This document shows, one piece after another, positions 13,201 to 24,141 of a stretch of DNA of 64,000 nt. Within the stretch, counting starts at the first letter, position 1; each line of letters starts with the position of its first letter. The position numbers were made by a program, and so were the translations under genes. The notes beneath the pieces were generated by a model that was not told where the DNA came from, searched no databases, and worked only from the letters and a program-made list of their open reading frames with translations. The DNA lies in contig JAETXT010000007.1 in assembly GCA_019188255.1 (NCBI GenBank), positions 5,084,001 through 5,148,000 on the forward strand. The letters run 5' to 3'. This DNA is from Verticillium longisporum. Lineage: Eukaryota; Ascomycota; Sordariomycetes; Glomerellales; Plectosphaerellaceae.

Positions 13201-16200
13201 AGGACTCGTGCGAGGCGGCGGGGTTGCGGGCCTCAAGCTTGGCCCAGCTCGAGTACAAAAGCTTGACGTTGTTCTTGGCATAGTTGAGGGCCTGGTGCGT
13301 CTCGCCCTTGCCCATGGCGACGAGCGAGTACACGTAGGGCGCGCGCGAGGAGCAGCCTCCGCTGCAGGCTGGAGCCCTTTTGCAGCGTCGTCTGCTTGTC
13401 AAACGCGGCCTTGGCCTCCGCGAGAGCGGCCTCGGCCTCGACGTAGTTGTGCGCGGCAAGGTGGCACTCGACCGATGACAGCTGGAGGCTCACCCAGGCC
13501 ACTTCTGACCCCGACAATGGGCCCGACTTTGACTCGTCTGGTGCGGCGAGCAGAGCGGCTCTGGCGAGGATGTCCTTGGCTTTGGCTTCGTGGCCGAGAT
13601 CGAGGTAGTGATCGGCGAGGGCGCTGTGGCTGAGGAGCACGGCGTTGATGGACGAGCTCGTCATGAGGCGGGTCAGGTCGGTGGATAGTTCGAGGACGGC
13701 GAGACGGAGCGCATCGTCGCCGCGCAGGTTGGCAAAGGCCTCGACGGAGCCAAAGTGTCGCAAGAGCTGCTCCGGGTCATCGATGCAGGCGTACATGTCG
13801 TCGACGGATGTGCAGCGCGCGATCATGGCGCGCCACGCCGCGACGGGCGCCTCGAGATCCTGCGTCGCCGACGCTGGATCCGTGTCGATGAGGGCAATCA
13901 TGGATGCGAGATATGCCTCGAGGTGGGGGAGGAACTTGGCGAGGGAAGCGTCGTCGCCGAAGGTCCTGCTGCGGCAGGCATCGAGGGTCGCGTCGACTTG
14001 GACGCGCAGGGACTGGAACTCCCGCTGCTCGCCCATGCTCATGGCGAGCAGCAGGCAGAGCGTCCGCAGCCTGCGGACGGGGAAGCGCTCGAGCGAGTAC
14101 AGCCTCAGCAGGGCATCGGGCACGGAGCTCGAGAGGCCGGTCGGTTTGCTGCTGCCGCCGCTGCCCTTGGCGGCATCGGAGACGATGATCTGGATGAGAT
14201 GCTCGAGCACGGCGGCGCGCTCGAGCTCGGCGAGGAAAAACGTCCAGTCGCTCCACGCCTGGGCGGGCTTGACCATGGCGGCCAGCGTGCGCGACAGCGC
14301 CTCCGTCTTGGCGTCGGCTCTCCAGGCCAGGGCGGGCGCTTTATCGTTGAGGCTCGCCGCGACGGCCGCGAGGACGCCGTCCTCAACCATGTTTGTGCAG
14401 ATGGCCTTGCGAGCGTCGCGGGCCTCGGCGAGGCGTCCAGAAGCCCGCGAGAGCTCGGAGAAGCGCTCGAGCTTCTTGACGAGCTGGGCACGCTCCTTTT
14501 CGCGCGGCGACCGGTCGGCCACGGCCTCGATCGAGCGCTTGATGGGCCGCAACACAGCCTTGCCGTCCTCCTTTTCGCTGCCGCCGCCACCGCTGCTGCG
14601 CTGGACGCGATCGGCGTGGTAGTAGTAGAGCGAGGAGACCTTGACAGGGTACGTGTTGGCGCCGTCGCTCTTCTGCAGCAGGTTCGTCTCGCCGAGGTGC
14701 TCAAGAAGCGTGAGGCAGTCCTGTAGCGTTCCGTCGAGCTGGGTCCACGGCATGTCGTCTTTCGAAATCTTGGCCTTGAGGACGACAAAGGCCGAGTCCA
14801 TAATCTGCGTGGCCGTCGCGAGGAGAGTCTGCCGTCGTTGGTCGTAGCGAATCGTGTGTTTTGCGTCGGCGTCCTCGCCGGCGCCTTGCCCATCCAGCGG
14901 AGGCCAAAGTGCGGAAATTGCAGGACAAAGTCGTGACAGGAAGCGGTCATGTGTCGAGGTAAGGAAGACTCCTTGTGGACCAAGAGGCCGACAGTTGACC
15001 GCCTCGCGGCCGTGAGGTTGATCATGAGCTCCTCGAGCTCGGCAGAGTCGCCTTTGAGTGTGCCCTTGAGCTCGCCGATAATCTCTTTGAGCAGAGACCC
15101 GAGCTCCTCCGTCGGTGTGTCCTCGCGCTTCGCCTGAACAGCGAGCAGCTGCGCTGCTACGGAGCAGCGTTTGGCGGCCGAGCTCTGTTGCGGGTCGAGA
15201 TGGCCCTTGACCAGTGTCAGCCAGGTCGCGGCTTCGGTGAACAGGCGCGCGCTCTGCGCGAGGGTGCCGAGGGTCTGGTAGATAGCCGCCAGCGGAGAAG
15301 AGGCTGAGGTCGAGGGCAGCAGGCGCTGCTGTGCGCAGAGGTCGGTGATGCGCGTGTAGGCGCCGCGCGCGACCTGGAAAGCCGCCGGCGTGGGCGTCGA
15401 GCAGCGCCGGACGAAAGCCGCCATGCAGCGAGACAGGGGCAGCATGAGATCGTCGTCCACGTCGGCCTCGTGTCCGGCCATGGCCCACCAGCAGAGGCGG
15501 TATTCGAAGCCGATGGAGTGGAGCTGGAGAGCCGCCGTCGGTGAGCAGCTGAGGCGGTTCTCGGTGGCGAGGGTATCTTCCTTGCTGGACACGCTTGGCG
15601 GCAGGGACAGGATGAGCTGGGAGAACTGTTCGAGCTGGCGCGCCGACTTGTTTTTCGACGCTGCTGACTCTTTGGCATATCTCGACAGCAGGTTCATCGG
15701 TGAGGAGGGATGGTCGCCGAGAAAGGGCACCGCCGCCTCGATCATGGCAGGCTTCCTCGCCGCCGCGACGAGTCGCAGAGCGTGCAGCTGAGACGTGATG
15801 ACGAGGCCCAGAATCGCACCAGAGGCCTTGATGGCACCGTAATCGAGAAGATCGGCGGGATTTGTCGCCAGTGTGTTCGCGTGAGAAGCCGCGGCCGCGG
15901 CCACCGCCGCCTTGTCCGTCTTCGTGCTCGGCTTTGTCGCGTCCAGCTGTGCAAGCCTCCTCTTCAAAACGGCCAGTTCCCTCAGCGCGTGGTCCTGCAG
16001 GCCGAGACCCAGCAGCTTCGTCACAAACGAAGACATGCCGGCCTCGAGCTGGCCCTCGGGCAGCGTCACCTTGCCGGCGGCATGCAGCGAGCGCAGGCAG
16101 GCAAAGGAGACGCGCAGGCACTCGACAAGCGGCAGGCACGCGCTGGCGAACGACGAAGACGAGCTGGGCGCCGCGGCGCCGTGAGCCGACTGCGGCCGGC

Positions 16201-16768
16201 CGGTGCCCGTCTTGGGCAGCATGGGCGACGTCGAGACGCGGTTCAGGGCGCGCGGCTGCAGGGGCGACATGGGCATGGAGCTCGACCGTCGGAGGCCCCT
16301 CCTCGGCTCAGCGTCGGAGCGCTTTCGTGGCGCTGGTTCGGTGGGTTGACTCGGAGGCGTGGTGGTAGCTGGTTTGGGCGTCTCGGTGAGGGCTTTGAGG
16401 CCGGCGTTGACGACGTGGGTGGCGAGAGCGGCCTTTTCCTTGCTCGAGAGGTCATTTTCGGGTTTCGGCTGGCGCGCTGCTGTTGTTTTCGTCGTCGTCG
16501 TTGTCGTCGCTCGCTGTCGCGCGGCGGAGGGGGTTTTGGGGCGGGCGGACGCGCCTCTCGCGGGCTTGCTGGCGGCATTGCTCGAGGCTGTTGTTGTTGT
16601 TGTTGATGGTGGTGGTGGTGGTGATGTGTGATGATCGGACTCGGCGATGAGGAGGTCCTTGAGGAGGACTGTCGTCGCGGAGGTGCATGTTGTCGTCGGT
16701 GTGATGGCGGCCTTGACGGCGTCGACCTTGTTCTGGAGGGAAGTCATGTGCGTCGTGTCATGGGGCAT
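10229..16768 (-). CDS. separase (separin, peptidase family C50)
   Basis: The caspase-like cysteine protease that cleaves cohesin at anaphase. The C-terminus carries the diagnostic catalytic pair: His in LLYFGHGSGAQYI (about 10651-10670) and Cys in LLMGCSSASL (about 10566-10582), followed by NYMMAGCPAVVGTLWDVTDRD. The N-terminal two thirds is a helical-repeat region with a low-complexity Ser/Thr/Pro segment near residues 40-190, as in other fungal separases. The span gives about 2,180 residues, a usual size. Start: ATG 16768 (MPHDTTHMTSLQ) or ATG 16747. The frame changes twice: near 14875-14890 (one base short, between FPHFGLRWMGKA and ADAKHTIRYDQRR) and near 13335-13350 in a CG repeat (LLARA to PYVYSLVAMGKG). 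Neither site has a plausible intron, so sequence error is likely. It is divergent from the gene at 17199. Confidence 0.95.
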
Positions 16769-17198
16769 GTCGTCGTGGAGAGGATGGCCCAAGGGAAGCA
16801 AGGAGAGATAATTGGTAACAGAGGCCCTAGGCCCAAAGACGGCGGGCAATGGAAATGGCAGTGGTATCAAGAGCAGAAGCAATTGAGTCTCTCTCGTGAC
16901 GTGACGTCGCAATGTGTGGCTTCAGGCTCGAGACCGTCTCTCGGTTTGTTACTCTCTGCACCGTTTTTGAGCCGGTTGTCCAGGGTAACGGACTGTGGCT
17001 GGGGAGTGTGGTGGGATTTAGATGCATGTGGCTGGTGGCCTCTGCATTGGGACCCCGGGTTTTTCTCGCCATCTGGAGGCTGCCAGTTGCATCCCAAGCT
17101 GCAAGCTGCAAGCGCACCTTCTCCGAGCCTCACCTCACGTTCGATTCAACCTCTGGTCATCATTTTTCCAGGGCCTCATTGTACATAGAATCACCACC
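16769..17198. promoter_or_regulatory. shared divergent promoter region
   Basis: About 430 bp between the divergent starts of separase and the small mitochondrial membrane protein. Both promoters and 5' leaders must lie here. No specific site was recognised. Confidence 0.4.
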
Positions 17199-17884
17199 AT
17201 GTCACGCCATATCAACCGAACGCTGCTAGCAGCACCTCTGCGGACAGTGACCCGAGCAACCCCCTCCATCATCACAGGCAGCAACCTGCCGACATGCCGC
17301 CCCTCCTCCTCTCTCCCCAGCGTCGCCTCGACCGACTTTTGGAAGTCCCTCGTCCCGAAACCCTTTCGCCGCGAAGAGAAACTCCAAGACGACCCCATGA
17401 TCAAGCGCGTCAAGCCGAAGCGCTCCAAGGAGTGGAACCCCGCCACCTTCTATCTCGTCATCTTCCTCCTCATCGGCTCCATGTCCATCAACATGATTGC
17501 CCTGCGCCAACGATTCGACACGTTCATGCGCCAGTCTGACGTGCGCATCGGCTTGCTGCGCGAGGTCGTCGAGAGGATACAGAGGGGGAGAAGGTCGACG
17601 TCGAGCGGGCGCTGGGCACGGGCGATGCGGCGCGGGAGCAGGGCTGGGACGATGGTAAGGCTGGTTGGAAGTACTTCGACTCGGCAACACCACGTCGCTG
17701 ACTAGTTTCTCTTACAGTTCTTCGCGAAATCGAGCGCGATGATGCCGTCCGAAAAGAAAAGGCAAACGCCGAGGCCAAGCTGGACGCCGAGGCCGCCCCA
17801 CGAACCGCGCACGCCAGCGAGGCCCTTTCCGAATCGCCCCAGACACAGCAGCAACAAGCAACCGGCATGGGCAGCTTTTTCTAA
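17199..17884 (+). CDS. small mitochondrial inner-membrane-type protein (DUF5321-like)
   Basis: ATG 17199 (MSRHINRTLLAAPLRTV) gives an Arg-rich, acid-poor N-terminus typical of a mitochondrial presequence. Next come FWKSLVPKPFRR and KRSKEWNPATF leading into one membrane segment (YLVIFLLIGSMSINMIAL), then a charged helix (REVVERIQRG) and a Gln-rich tail ending GMGSFF. This resembles the fungal DUF5321 family; the family name is from memory. A 63-nt intron (GTAAGG donor at 17655, GCTGAC branch, acceptor at 17717) joins EQGWDD to VLREIERDD only if one G is restored in the five-G run at 17584-17588. With it the product is 207 residues. It converges on the sirtuin, with 83 bp between stops. Confidence 0.75.
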
Positions 17885-17967
17885 GCGACGGACAAGAGCT
17901 CGGGGGATTGTCAAACGATACGAAGGGGAAAAATATGAATACAAACTACACTGCTCTTGCCCTTCCC

Positions 17968-19248
17968 CTATGATAACATGTCCTTGAACGCGCCATGGTT
18001 CCCCCTCGTCACCTCGGGCGCCGCCGCCTCCCTCGGCACCTTGACGCCAGTGCCGCTGTTGGTCCTGCGCAGCGTCTCTACGACAGCCGGCAGCACCTTG
18101 TCGGTCGACAGCTCGACGCGCACCCGCTGCTCGCCCGTCTGCTTCCAGTCGACCCCGGCAAAGAGCTGCTCCTCGCCGCGCACGCCGCCGACGTTGACGA
18201 CGGCAATGGGCATGCCGCGGTCGAGCGCGCGCTTGGCGATGCGCCACGCCGAAAAGGTCGCCAGCGACGTCCCCAGCACGAGCAGCCGGCCGGCGCCGTC
18301 AACGGCCGCCTCGGCCGCCGCCTTGACCTCGGCCGGGATGCTCTCGCCGAACATGACAACGGCCGGCTTGAGGATGCCTGCCGTGCTGCGGCCCGGCTTC
18401 CAGGCGCCGTCGCCGTCGACCTCGACGACGTGAGCCCCGGCAGCAGCAGCACCGGCAGCATCAGCTCGTGGCGGCGGGTGCGCGAGGCAGCTCGGACACG
18501 CCGGGTAGCGAAAGGTCGTGTAAGGGGCGCCGGGGAGGTCGACGTCGCCGTCGGGGTTCGTGCGCATGCCCCTGGCGCGGCGCTCGTCCGGGTCCTCCGT
18601 CTCGAGGGCGCCCGAGGCGAGCACCTCTTCGAGAAAGGCGGCCCAGGCCGGGTTCAGGCGCGCGAGCTCGTCCTGGAACGCATCGCGCGGGAACTCGCTG
18701 TGGCAGGTGACGCAGACCGTGTTGCGCAGGTAGCCGTGGAGCTCGAGGGTCGGCATGTGCGGGTGGGCCTGCGGGTGGAAGCTGTCGACGTTTTGGGTGA
18801 TGACGGCGCTGACGAGGCCGAGGCCGGGGCCGGGGCTGCTGCCGTCCGCGGTGCCGCCGCCGCCGAGGTCGGCGATGGCGCGGTGGCCGGCATTGGGGCG
18901 GGCGCGCTGCAGCGAGGGCCAGCCGAGGAAGCTGCGGGCCCAGTAGCGCTTGCGGGCCTCGTGGCTCGCGAGAAACTCGTGGTAGTAGATGGGGCGGTAC
19001 GTCTTGTTGACGCGGTACGTGCCCTTGGCGCCGCGGTAGTCGGCGAGGCCGCTCGACACGGAGAGGCCGGCGCCCGACAGGATGACGGTCGTCGGCGACC
19101 GTCCGTCGGCGACCGGCGCCGTCAGGAAGCGCGTGAGGGCGGCGACGGCGCCGGGCAGGGTGTTTGCGTTGCGGGGGATCAGGGTCGGCGGCGCAAAGAG
19201 CTCGGTGTAGGGTATGCGCATGAGAGGCTTGCGCATGGGGGACGTCAT
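17968..19248 (-). CDS. Sir2-family NAD-dependent deacylase, SIRT4-like
   Basis: A single 426-residue frame. The Rossmann NAD site is VILSGAGLSVSSGLADYRG (about residues 55-73). The substrate/NAD loop reads ITQNVDSFH, with the usual Leu of TQNVDxLH replaced by Phe. The catalytic His is in ELHGYLRNTVC, followed by a zinc site CVTC with a distant CPSC pair. The C-terminal part has VVMFGESIP and LLVLGTSLATFSAW. The DYRG signature and the insert between zinc pairs fit class II (SIRT4-type) sirtuins rather than Sir2/Hst nuclear enzymes. The N-terminus (MRKPLMRIPYTELF) is modestly basic, so mitochondrial targeting is possible but not shown. ATG 19248 is the first in frame; MRKPL four codons later is an alternative. 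Confidence 0.9.
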   Translation of the reverse strand: MTSPMRKPLMRIPYTELFAPPTLIPRNANTLPGAVAALTRFLTAPVADGRSPTTVILSGAGLSVSSGLADYRGAKGTYRVNKTYRPIYYHEFLASHEARKRYWARSFLGWPSLQRARPNAGHRAIADLGGGGTADGSSPGPGLGLVSAVITQNVDSFHPQAHPHMPTLELHGYLRNTVCVTCHSEFPRDAFQDELARLNPAWAAFLEEVLASGALETEDPDERRARGMRTNPDGDVDLPGAPYTTFRYPACPSCLAHPPPRADAAGAAAAGAHVVEVDGDGAWKPGRSTAGILKPAVVMFGESIPAEVKAAAEAAVDGAGRLLVLGTSLATFSAWRIAKRALDRGMPIAVVNVGGVRGEEQLFAGVDWKQTGEQRVRVELSTDKVLPAVVETLRRTNSGTGVKVPREAAAPEVTRGNHGAFKDMLS

Positions 19249-21771
19249 GCCTTTGGACTGTCGTGTCGAGTCGTGTCGGACTGTCGTGTCGCACGGCTAT
19301 GCTGCTACAATCCCAATTGAATTTCCGTGCACTCGTCAACTTCCAACGCGCGTTCCTGCATGCGGGCTCGTACTTTCCTTTAGCAGTGTCGAACGTGAGG
19401 CTCGGCCGGTGCATGTAGCGTCATCGTCATGGATCGGTGCTTTTCGAGTGACATGACACTGGGCCTGTGGCGCTGTGGCTGGCCAGGTGGGGCTGTACTT
19501 TGCCGCCTCTACCCCAGCTCGGCTCAGTCAAGGCCTGACACGGAGACAACTTCATCTATGTCAAGAATTGTGTACGAGGTTTAATAAATGGTATAAATTC
19601 CTCAAGTCCATGAATATCACACATTCAGAATCCATGTTTGCAGAGAATCAATTCCATTAAGCTCTAGAGGGAAACATAGGCCCCACGGGCTCCTCTTCGC
19701 CATGATCTTCCTCTGGCCCTAGAATGGTTTGCTCCAAGTCAGGCATCTTGCCATGGCCCTTGGTCCTCATTCTTGAGTACAACAGACTCGTCTGCCCGAA
19801 TCGGATGGTAAATCGGATGGCAGATCTTTTGCGAGTCGGTACCAATTGACCCCCTTTCAACGCTATACTCCAAGCCTCCATGCCTAGGAACAATACTGCC
19901 ATGGAAACGTCATCCCCGCCGGATCCCCACCCTCAAAGCTTGGACACACCCTATCCAACGAACCGTGAAAGGACACCCAGCACCTCGAATGCGCTCCAGT
20001 ACCGCTGAAGTCGAAGCCAAGGTACATGGGTGGTGGTGGTAAAGGTAATATACCTGATGTGTGCGTCAAGGCAGAAGTAAAGCGGCTCTAGAGAACATGT
20101 TCCGGCCGGGCAGCGGTCAGCAGCGCCAACAACTGTATCGGCGGCCTCGTCGTCAGGCTTAAAAACAGCAATGCGCGGGATGTATCTATTCTAGGTAGAT
20201 GGAGCTCAGCAAACCCCATCGCAGGATCAGGCTGTGGCGCTGGGGCGTGCCAGATCGGATCGCCCCCACCGCCCACATTCCGTGGCCCCAAGCAGCGATG
20301 GCAAAGACGGTGGCTTTGCTGCGTACCTCTGGCAGTCAATGTGGGGTGGGCAGGCGTCTGTGACGAGAGGGGGCCCAAGGCCGCGAATCGTTGTTTGAGT
20401 CAGGGGTGGAAAGAGAAAGGCTGAAGACTCTGTCCGGTCGTCGCGGCCTCCATGTCATGCTTTGATTTGGGCGTGCTGCCAATTGTCGCTGGAATTGCAA
20501 GATACTTGGAGATTGGGTATGAAAGGGAAGCTGACGCAGCATGTGGGGTTGTGTGGCTCGTGCTCTTGCGGCTCGCAGCAGACAGAAAAGTACCTTTTTC
20601 CCTGGTCGATGGCAGCGCAGCAGGCGACAAAAGCAGATGGCAGGGCAGAAGGGCGGGGCGCGTGTGCCAAAATGGGCTGATGACGGGGACAGAACAGGGG
20701 GAGCCCTGAGGGACACCCGAAGGCCCGAAGGGACCGCCGAAGGGACCGCCGAAGGGACCGCCTAAGGGGTGCTGAGGGTGCTGAGGGTGCTGGGAGCTGG
20801 GAGCTGTAGGTACTGACTGGACTGCCTTGCTGCTGTGCGCGCAATTGAAGTCATGCCGGAGTCGGATGAGGACCCAGATGCGTGACATCAAGTCAATGGC
20901 GTCGCGTCTCTTTTCTGGAGAATACACACCAGCATCGTGCTTTTTTCCCCTTCCCTTCCTCTGGTGCTGGCATACAAGCATTCATGTAACGCGCGGCACC
21001 TTCGTCCCGAACTCCCCCTCGTCCCCTTTTCCCTTTCCCCTCACGCTCGTTCTCTCCCACTTTCCTGAGGTACCTGCCACGGCCACCTGTACGTACCTAT
21101 TTCCCAAGGTGTCTGAGGTCAGGGAGCGAGTACCTTGCCCTTGGCTGCTTGTCATGTCTGCCCAGGCCCGCCTTTGCCTGGCTGGCGGCGGCCTTTGCCT
21201 GGCTGGCGGTGGCCTACGTGTGCGCAACGTCCAGCCCTGGGGCGCCTGCGTACCCTCGCCTGCGCCCGCTGTACGAGGATCCCCAACGGTCGCCGTAGGG
21301 GTGACGTCCGCAGCAGCCACCGGCACGTATCCGTCCGTCTGGAGGCCCGTCTTCCGTCGCCTCGTTCAACTCTGTTCGTCTCCTTCCGTGAGACAGAGGC
21401 CACATCAACCTCAACCACTGGCTGTCTTGTGCAATACTACTACATCTCGCTCCTATTCCTCCTGTCGTTGCTCCCCTTCCTTCACTCCTTCGTCTTCCCT
21501 TGCCCCTTGCTACATCACTGCGCCCCATCCCTTTCGGCCGCCTGTCTCAATCACGACGACCGCCACAACCACGACCACCAACACCCTTCACCCAAGACAT
21601 CGACCTCGCTCTCGACGCGCTTTTCGCTGCCACAGCACCCTGCCGACGCGAATCACAACACCACCACCGCCACTCCTGTCCCCGTCACGGCGACCACAAC
21701 CGCCCTCACTGACAGTCACGCGACCACTCTTCCCCGACCCCTCGACAGCGTCCGCGAGCATCAACCGCACA
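19249..21771. other. divergent intergenic region
   Basis: Lies between the sirtuin and the metal transporter starts. No convincing gene. It contains the tandem repeats at 20717-20812 and a 21-bp duplication at 21170-21209 (GCCTTTGCCTGGCTGGCGG). The frame of the downstream transporter is open back to 20827, so the last few hundred bases could encode an N-terminal extension of that protein. Confidence 0.45.
20717..20812. repeat. short tandem repeats (12 bp and 10 bp units)
   Basis: About three and a half copies of GAAGGGACCGCC are followed directly by three copies of GTGCTGAGG-type units and a doubled GGGAGCT. Non-coding, upstream of the metal transporter. Confidence 0.8.
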
Positions 21772-22348
21772 ATGGGCGCCGACCAGAAGCGCTCCCACGG
21801 CGGGCACTCGCACGGCCACGGCCACCACCACCACCACCATGACAACACGTACCTGACCTCCTCCAACAAGAACGACGCCGGCGTCCGCATCACCCGCATC
21901 GGCCTCTTCGCCAACCTCGGCATGGCCTTTGCCAAGGGCGCCGGCGGCTACGCCTTTGGCTCCCAGGCCCTCATCGCCGACGCCTGGCACTCGCTGACCG
22001 ACCTCGCCTCCGACGTCCTGACCCTCGCCACCGTCTCGTGGTCCCTGAAGCCGCCGACCGACGCCTTCCCCGCCGGCTTCGGCAAGGTCGAGAGCCTCGG
22101 CTCCCTCGGCGTCTCGAGCATGCTCCTCGGCGGCGGCCTCTTCATGTTCTGGAGCAGCCTGCTGACCCTGCACGCCCACTTCTTCCTCGACCCCGCCGCC
22201 GCCGCCGACGCCATTGCTCACATGCACCACGGCCACTCCCACGGCGGCCACGGCCACGGCCATGCCGGGCCCAGTCTGCACGCCGCGTGGCTGGCCGCCG
22301 GCACCGTGGCCATCAAGGAGTGGCTCTACCACGCAAGTGAGTTTTGTG

Positions 22349-22388
<40 letters not shown>

Positions 22389-23099
22389 TGTAAAGGAGAA
22401 AACTGACAGCAGCAGCCATGAAAGTAGCCCGCGAACGCAAATCCTCCGTCCTCGCCTCCAACGCCGTGCACCACCGCGTCGACTCGCTCACGGGCGTCGT
22501 CACCCTCGCCGTCGTCCTCGGCGCCAATATCCTCTCCAACGCCGCCTGGCTCGACCCCGTCGGCGGCCTCTTCATCTCGCTCCTCGTCGTCAAGGCCGGC
22601 GCCGAGAACACCGTCAGCGCCCTCTACGAGCTCGCCGACCGCAGCATCGACGACGACGTCCGCGCCTCGGTCACGCGGCACGCCCGCGCGAGCCTCGACG
22701 CCCGCGGCATCGGCCGTGACGTCGAGGTCCGCGACGTCGCCGGCGTCAAAAGCGGCCAGAACTACCTCGTCGACGTCGAGCTCGCCGTCCCCGGCGACTG
22801 GACCGTCGAGGAGGCGCGGAGGTCGAGTCCGCCGTGCGCGAGAGGGTCGGCGCCAAGGTGCGCGGTGTCCGCCGCGTCCGGGTCCGCTACGTGCCCCAGG
22901 AGGCGCCGGTCGCCGGCAAGTTGACGAGTATATTTCGGGTGAGGTCAGCCAGCGGTCGTCGCCCGAGTCGGAGGACGAGGACGAGCATGAGCATGAGCAT
23001 GGGCACACGAACGGCAACGGAAACGGACACACCAACGGCAATGGGCACAGCCACGCGAATGGCCATGGCAATGGCCACTCACACGAGAAGCACCAGTGA
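21772..23099 (+). CDS. MMT-type mitochondrial cation diffusion facilitator
   Basis: A proton-coupled divalent metal exporter of the CDF family, closest in pattern to yeast Mmt1/Mmt2 (mitochondrial iron). Exon 1 (21772-22336) has a His-rich N-terminus (HGHGHHHHHHD), then IADAWHSLTDLASDVLTL with the metal-binding His/Asp pair, and FGKVESLGSLGVS. A second His loop (HMHHGHSHGG) follows. A 79-nt intron (22337-22415) containing a GA microsatellite joins WLYHA to TMKVARERKSSVLASNA. The second metal site is HHRVDSLTG. The C-terminal cytosolic domain needs two single-base repairs (near 22815-22825 and near 22920-22925) to read through RVGAKVRGVRRVRVRYVP to DEYISGEVSQ and a His/Asn/Gly-rich tail. Length 416 residues from this ATG. 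The open frame extends far upstream, so a mitochondrial presequence may precede it. Confidence 0.9.
22352..22386. repeat. GA dinucleotide microsatellite
   Basis: An uninterrupted run of about 17 GA units inside the transporter intron, between the GTGAGT donor and the CAG acceptor. Length is likely to vary between strains. Confidence 0.95.
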
Positions 23100-23167
23100 G
23101 GGCTGAGATGTACCGTGTTTTCTTTTCCGTCTTTTCGTCAGCCGCGGAGAGGTTGATCGAATTGTTG

Positions 23168-23311
23168 TTCTGCCGACATGGCTTTCTGCCGACATGGCTT
23201 TCTGCCGACATGGCTTTCTGCCGACATGGCTTTCTGCCGACATGGCTTTCTGCCATCATGGCTTGTTTCCAACATGGCTTGTTTCCAACATGGCTTGTTT
23301 CCAACATGGCA
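23168..23311. repeat. 16-bp minisatellite downstream of the transporter
   Basis: Nine CATGG motifs at exact 16-bp spacing from 23177 to 23305. The first units are ATGGCTTTCTGCCGAC and the later ones ATGGCTTGTTTCCAAC, so the array has two successive subtypes. It starts about 70 bp after the transporter stop and probably lies in its 3' UTR. Confidence 0.95.
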
Positions 23312-23771
23312 TTTGAATTCCCGAGTGGTCCAACAAAGCCGGCCACGGCTGGGACAGGCTGGCTGGGGCAGGTGCGTCCTGCGTGGGAATGGCGTTTTAG
23401 GTTTCTGATCGAGCTGAAGCTGCACGCAGCTCACGCTTGTTGACGGGAGACACACAAGGTAGCTCTGCCGGCATGCAAGTCTTCAATTATTATTTTTCTC
23501 ATTCCACCCTGATCTGACAATGGCCTTTGCGATGCTTTATGATGATGATGCAATGCCTGTCGACGCCGACGTCGGAGGCCATCTCGACCTTCCCATCTCG
23601 GTCGGGCTCTCCACACGGCGTTCACCCCGGCGATGCTCGGACAAAAAGACACGATCGGGACCTGGACCCCCAGTGCCAAGAGGTCGAAAGGCGACAGTCC
23701 GAGTGATGGCACCAGCCAAGATGACGATTGGCGCGCGCCCGAAGGACAGCAGCACTTTTAGCACCAAGCAC

Positions 23772-23778
23772 TTTAGCC
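23772..23778 (-). promoter_or_regulatory. possible XlnR/Xyr1 site upstream of xylulokinase
   Basis: TTTAGCC, the complement of GGCTAAA, lies about 365 bp before the xylulokinase ATG. GGCTAAA is the known core site of the xylanolytic activator XlnR/Xyr1, which controls D-xylose catabolic genes in many ascomycetes. A seven-base match can occur by chance. Its position before a pentose gene is the only support. Confidence 0.3.
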
Positions 23779-24141
23779 TAAATCGCTTCTCAGGCGCTTG
23801 GCAGCCACCAAAGCAGAATGAGGGGTCCCACCCTGCTCGGGCGGCCAAGGCTGAGGGTCCCCGTTTCTGGTTTCTGCCCCTCGAAGAGGCGTTGCGTGCA
23901 TGTCACTCTGAGCTCGGGGGCTTGTCGCGTTGAGCAGCCTGGACCCCAGACACCTAGATACGCAGAGAGGTACTGCCGCCATCCCCGCGTCACGATGATG
24001 GGCTGACCCGGAAAAATTAACGGTCGCACATGAGGGGTCTGGTGCTTAAAGGACCAAGAGCCTGGTGTTTTCTGCTTGTTTCTCATTTTTTTTTCTTTCT
24101 TCTTTCTTGTTTCTCCCGACTCTGCATTCTCCTCGCCCGTC

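Noticed and set aside
14860..14900. Possible intron at the first separase frame change
   Set aside because: The only frame-compatible option would start with a poor GTCCTG donor and delete the conserved FPHFGLRW block; a missing base is simpler.
17995..19320. 441-codon plus-strand open frame
   Set aside because: Antisense to the sirtuin, Ala/Arg/Gly/Val-rich; a shadow.
23168..23311. Regularly spaced repeats, CRISPR-like at first sight
   Set aside because: Units are directly adjacent with no unique spacers, and the genome is eukaryotic; it is a minisatellite.
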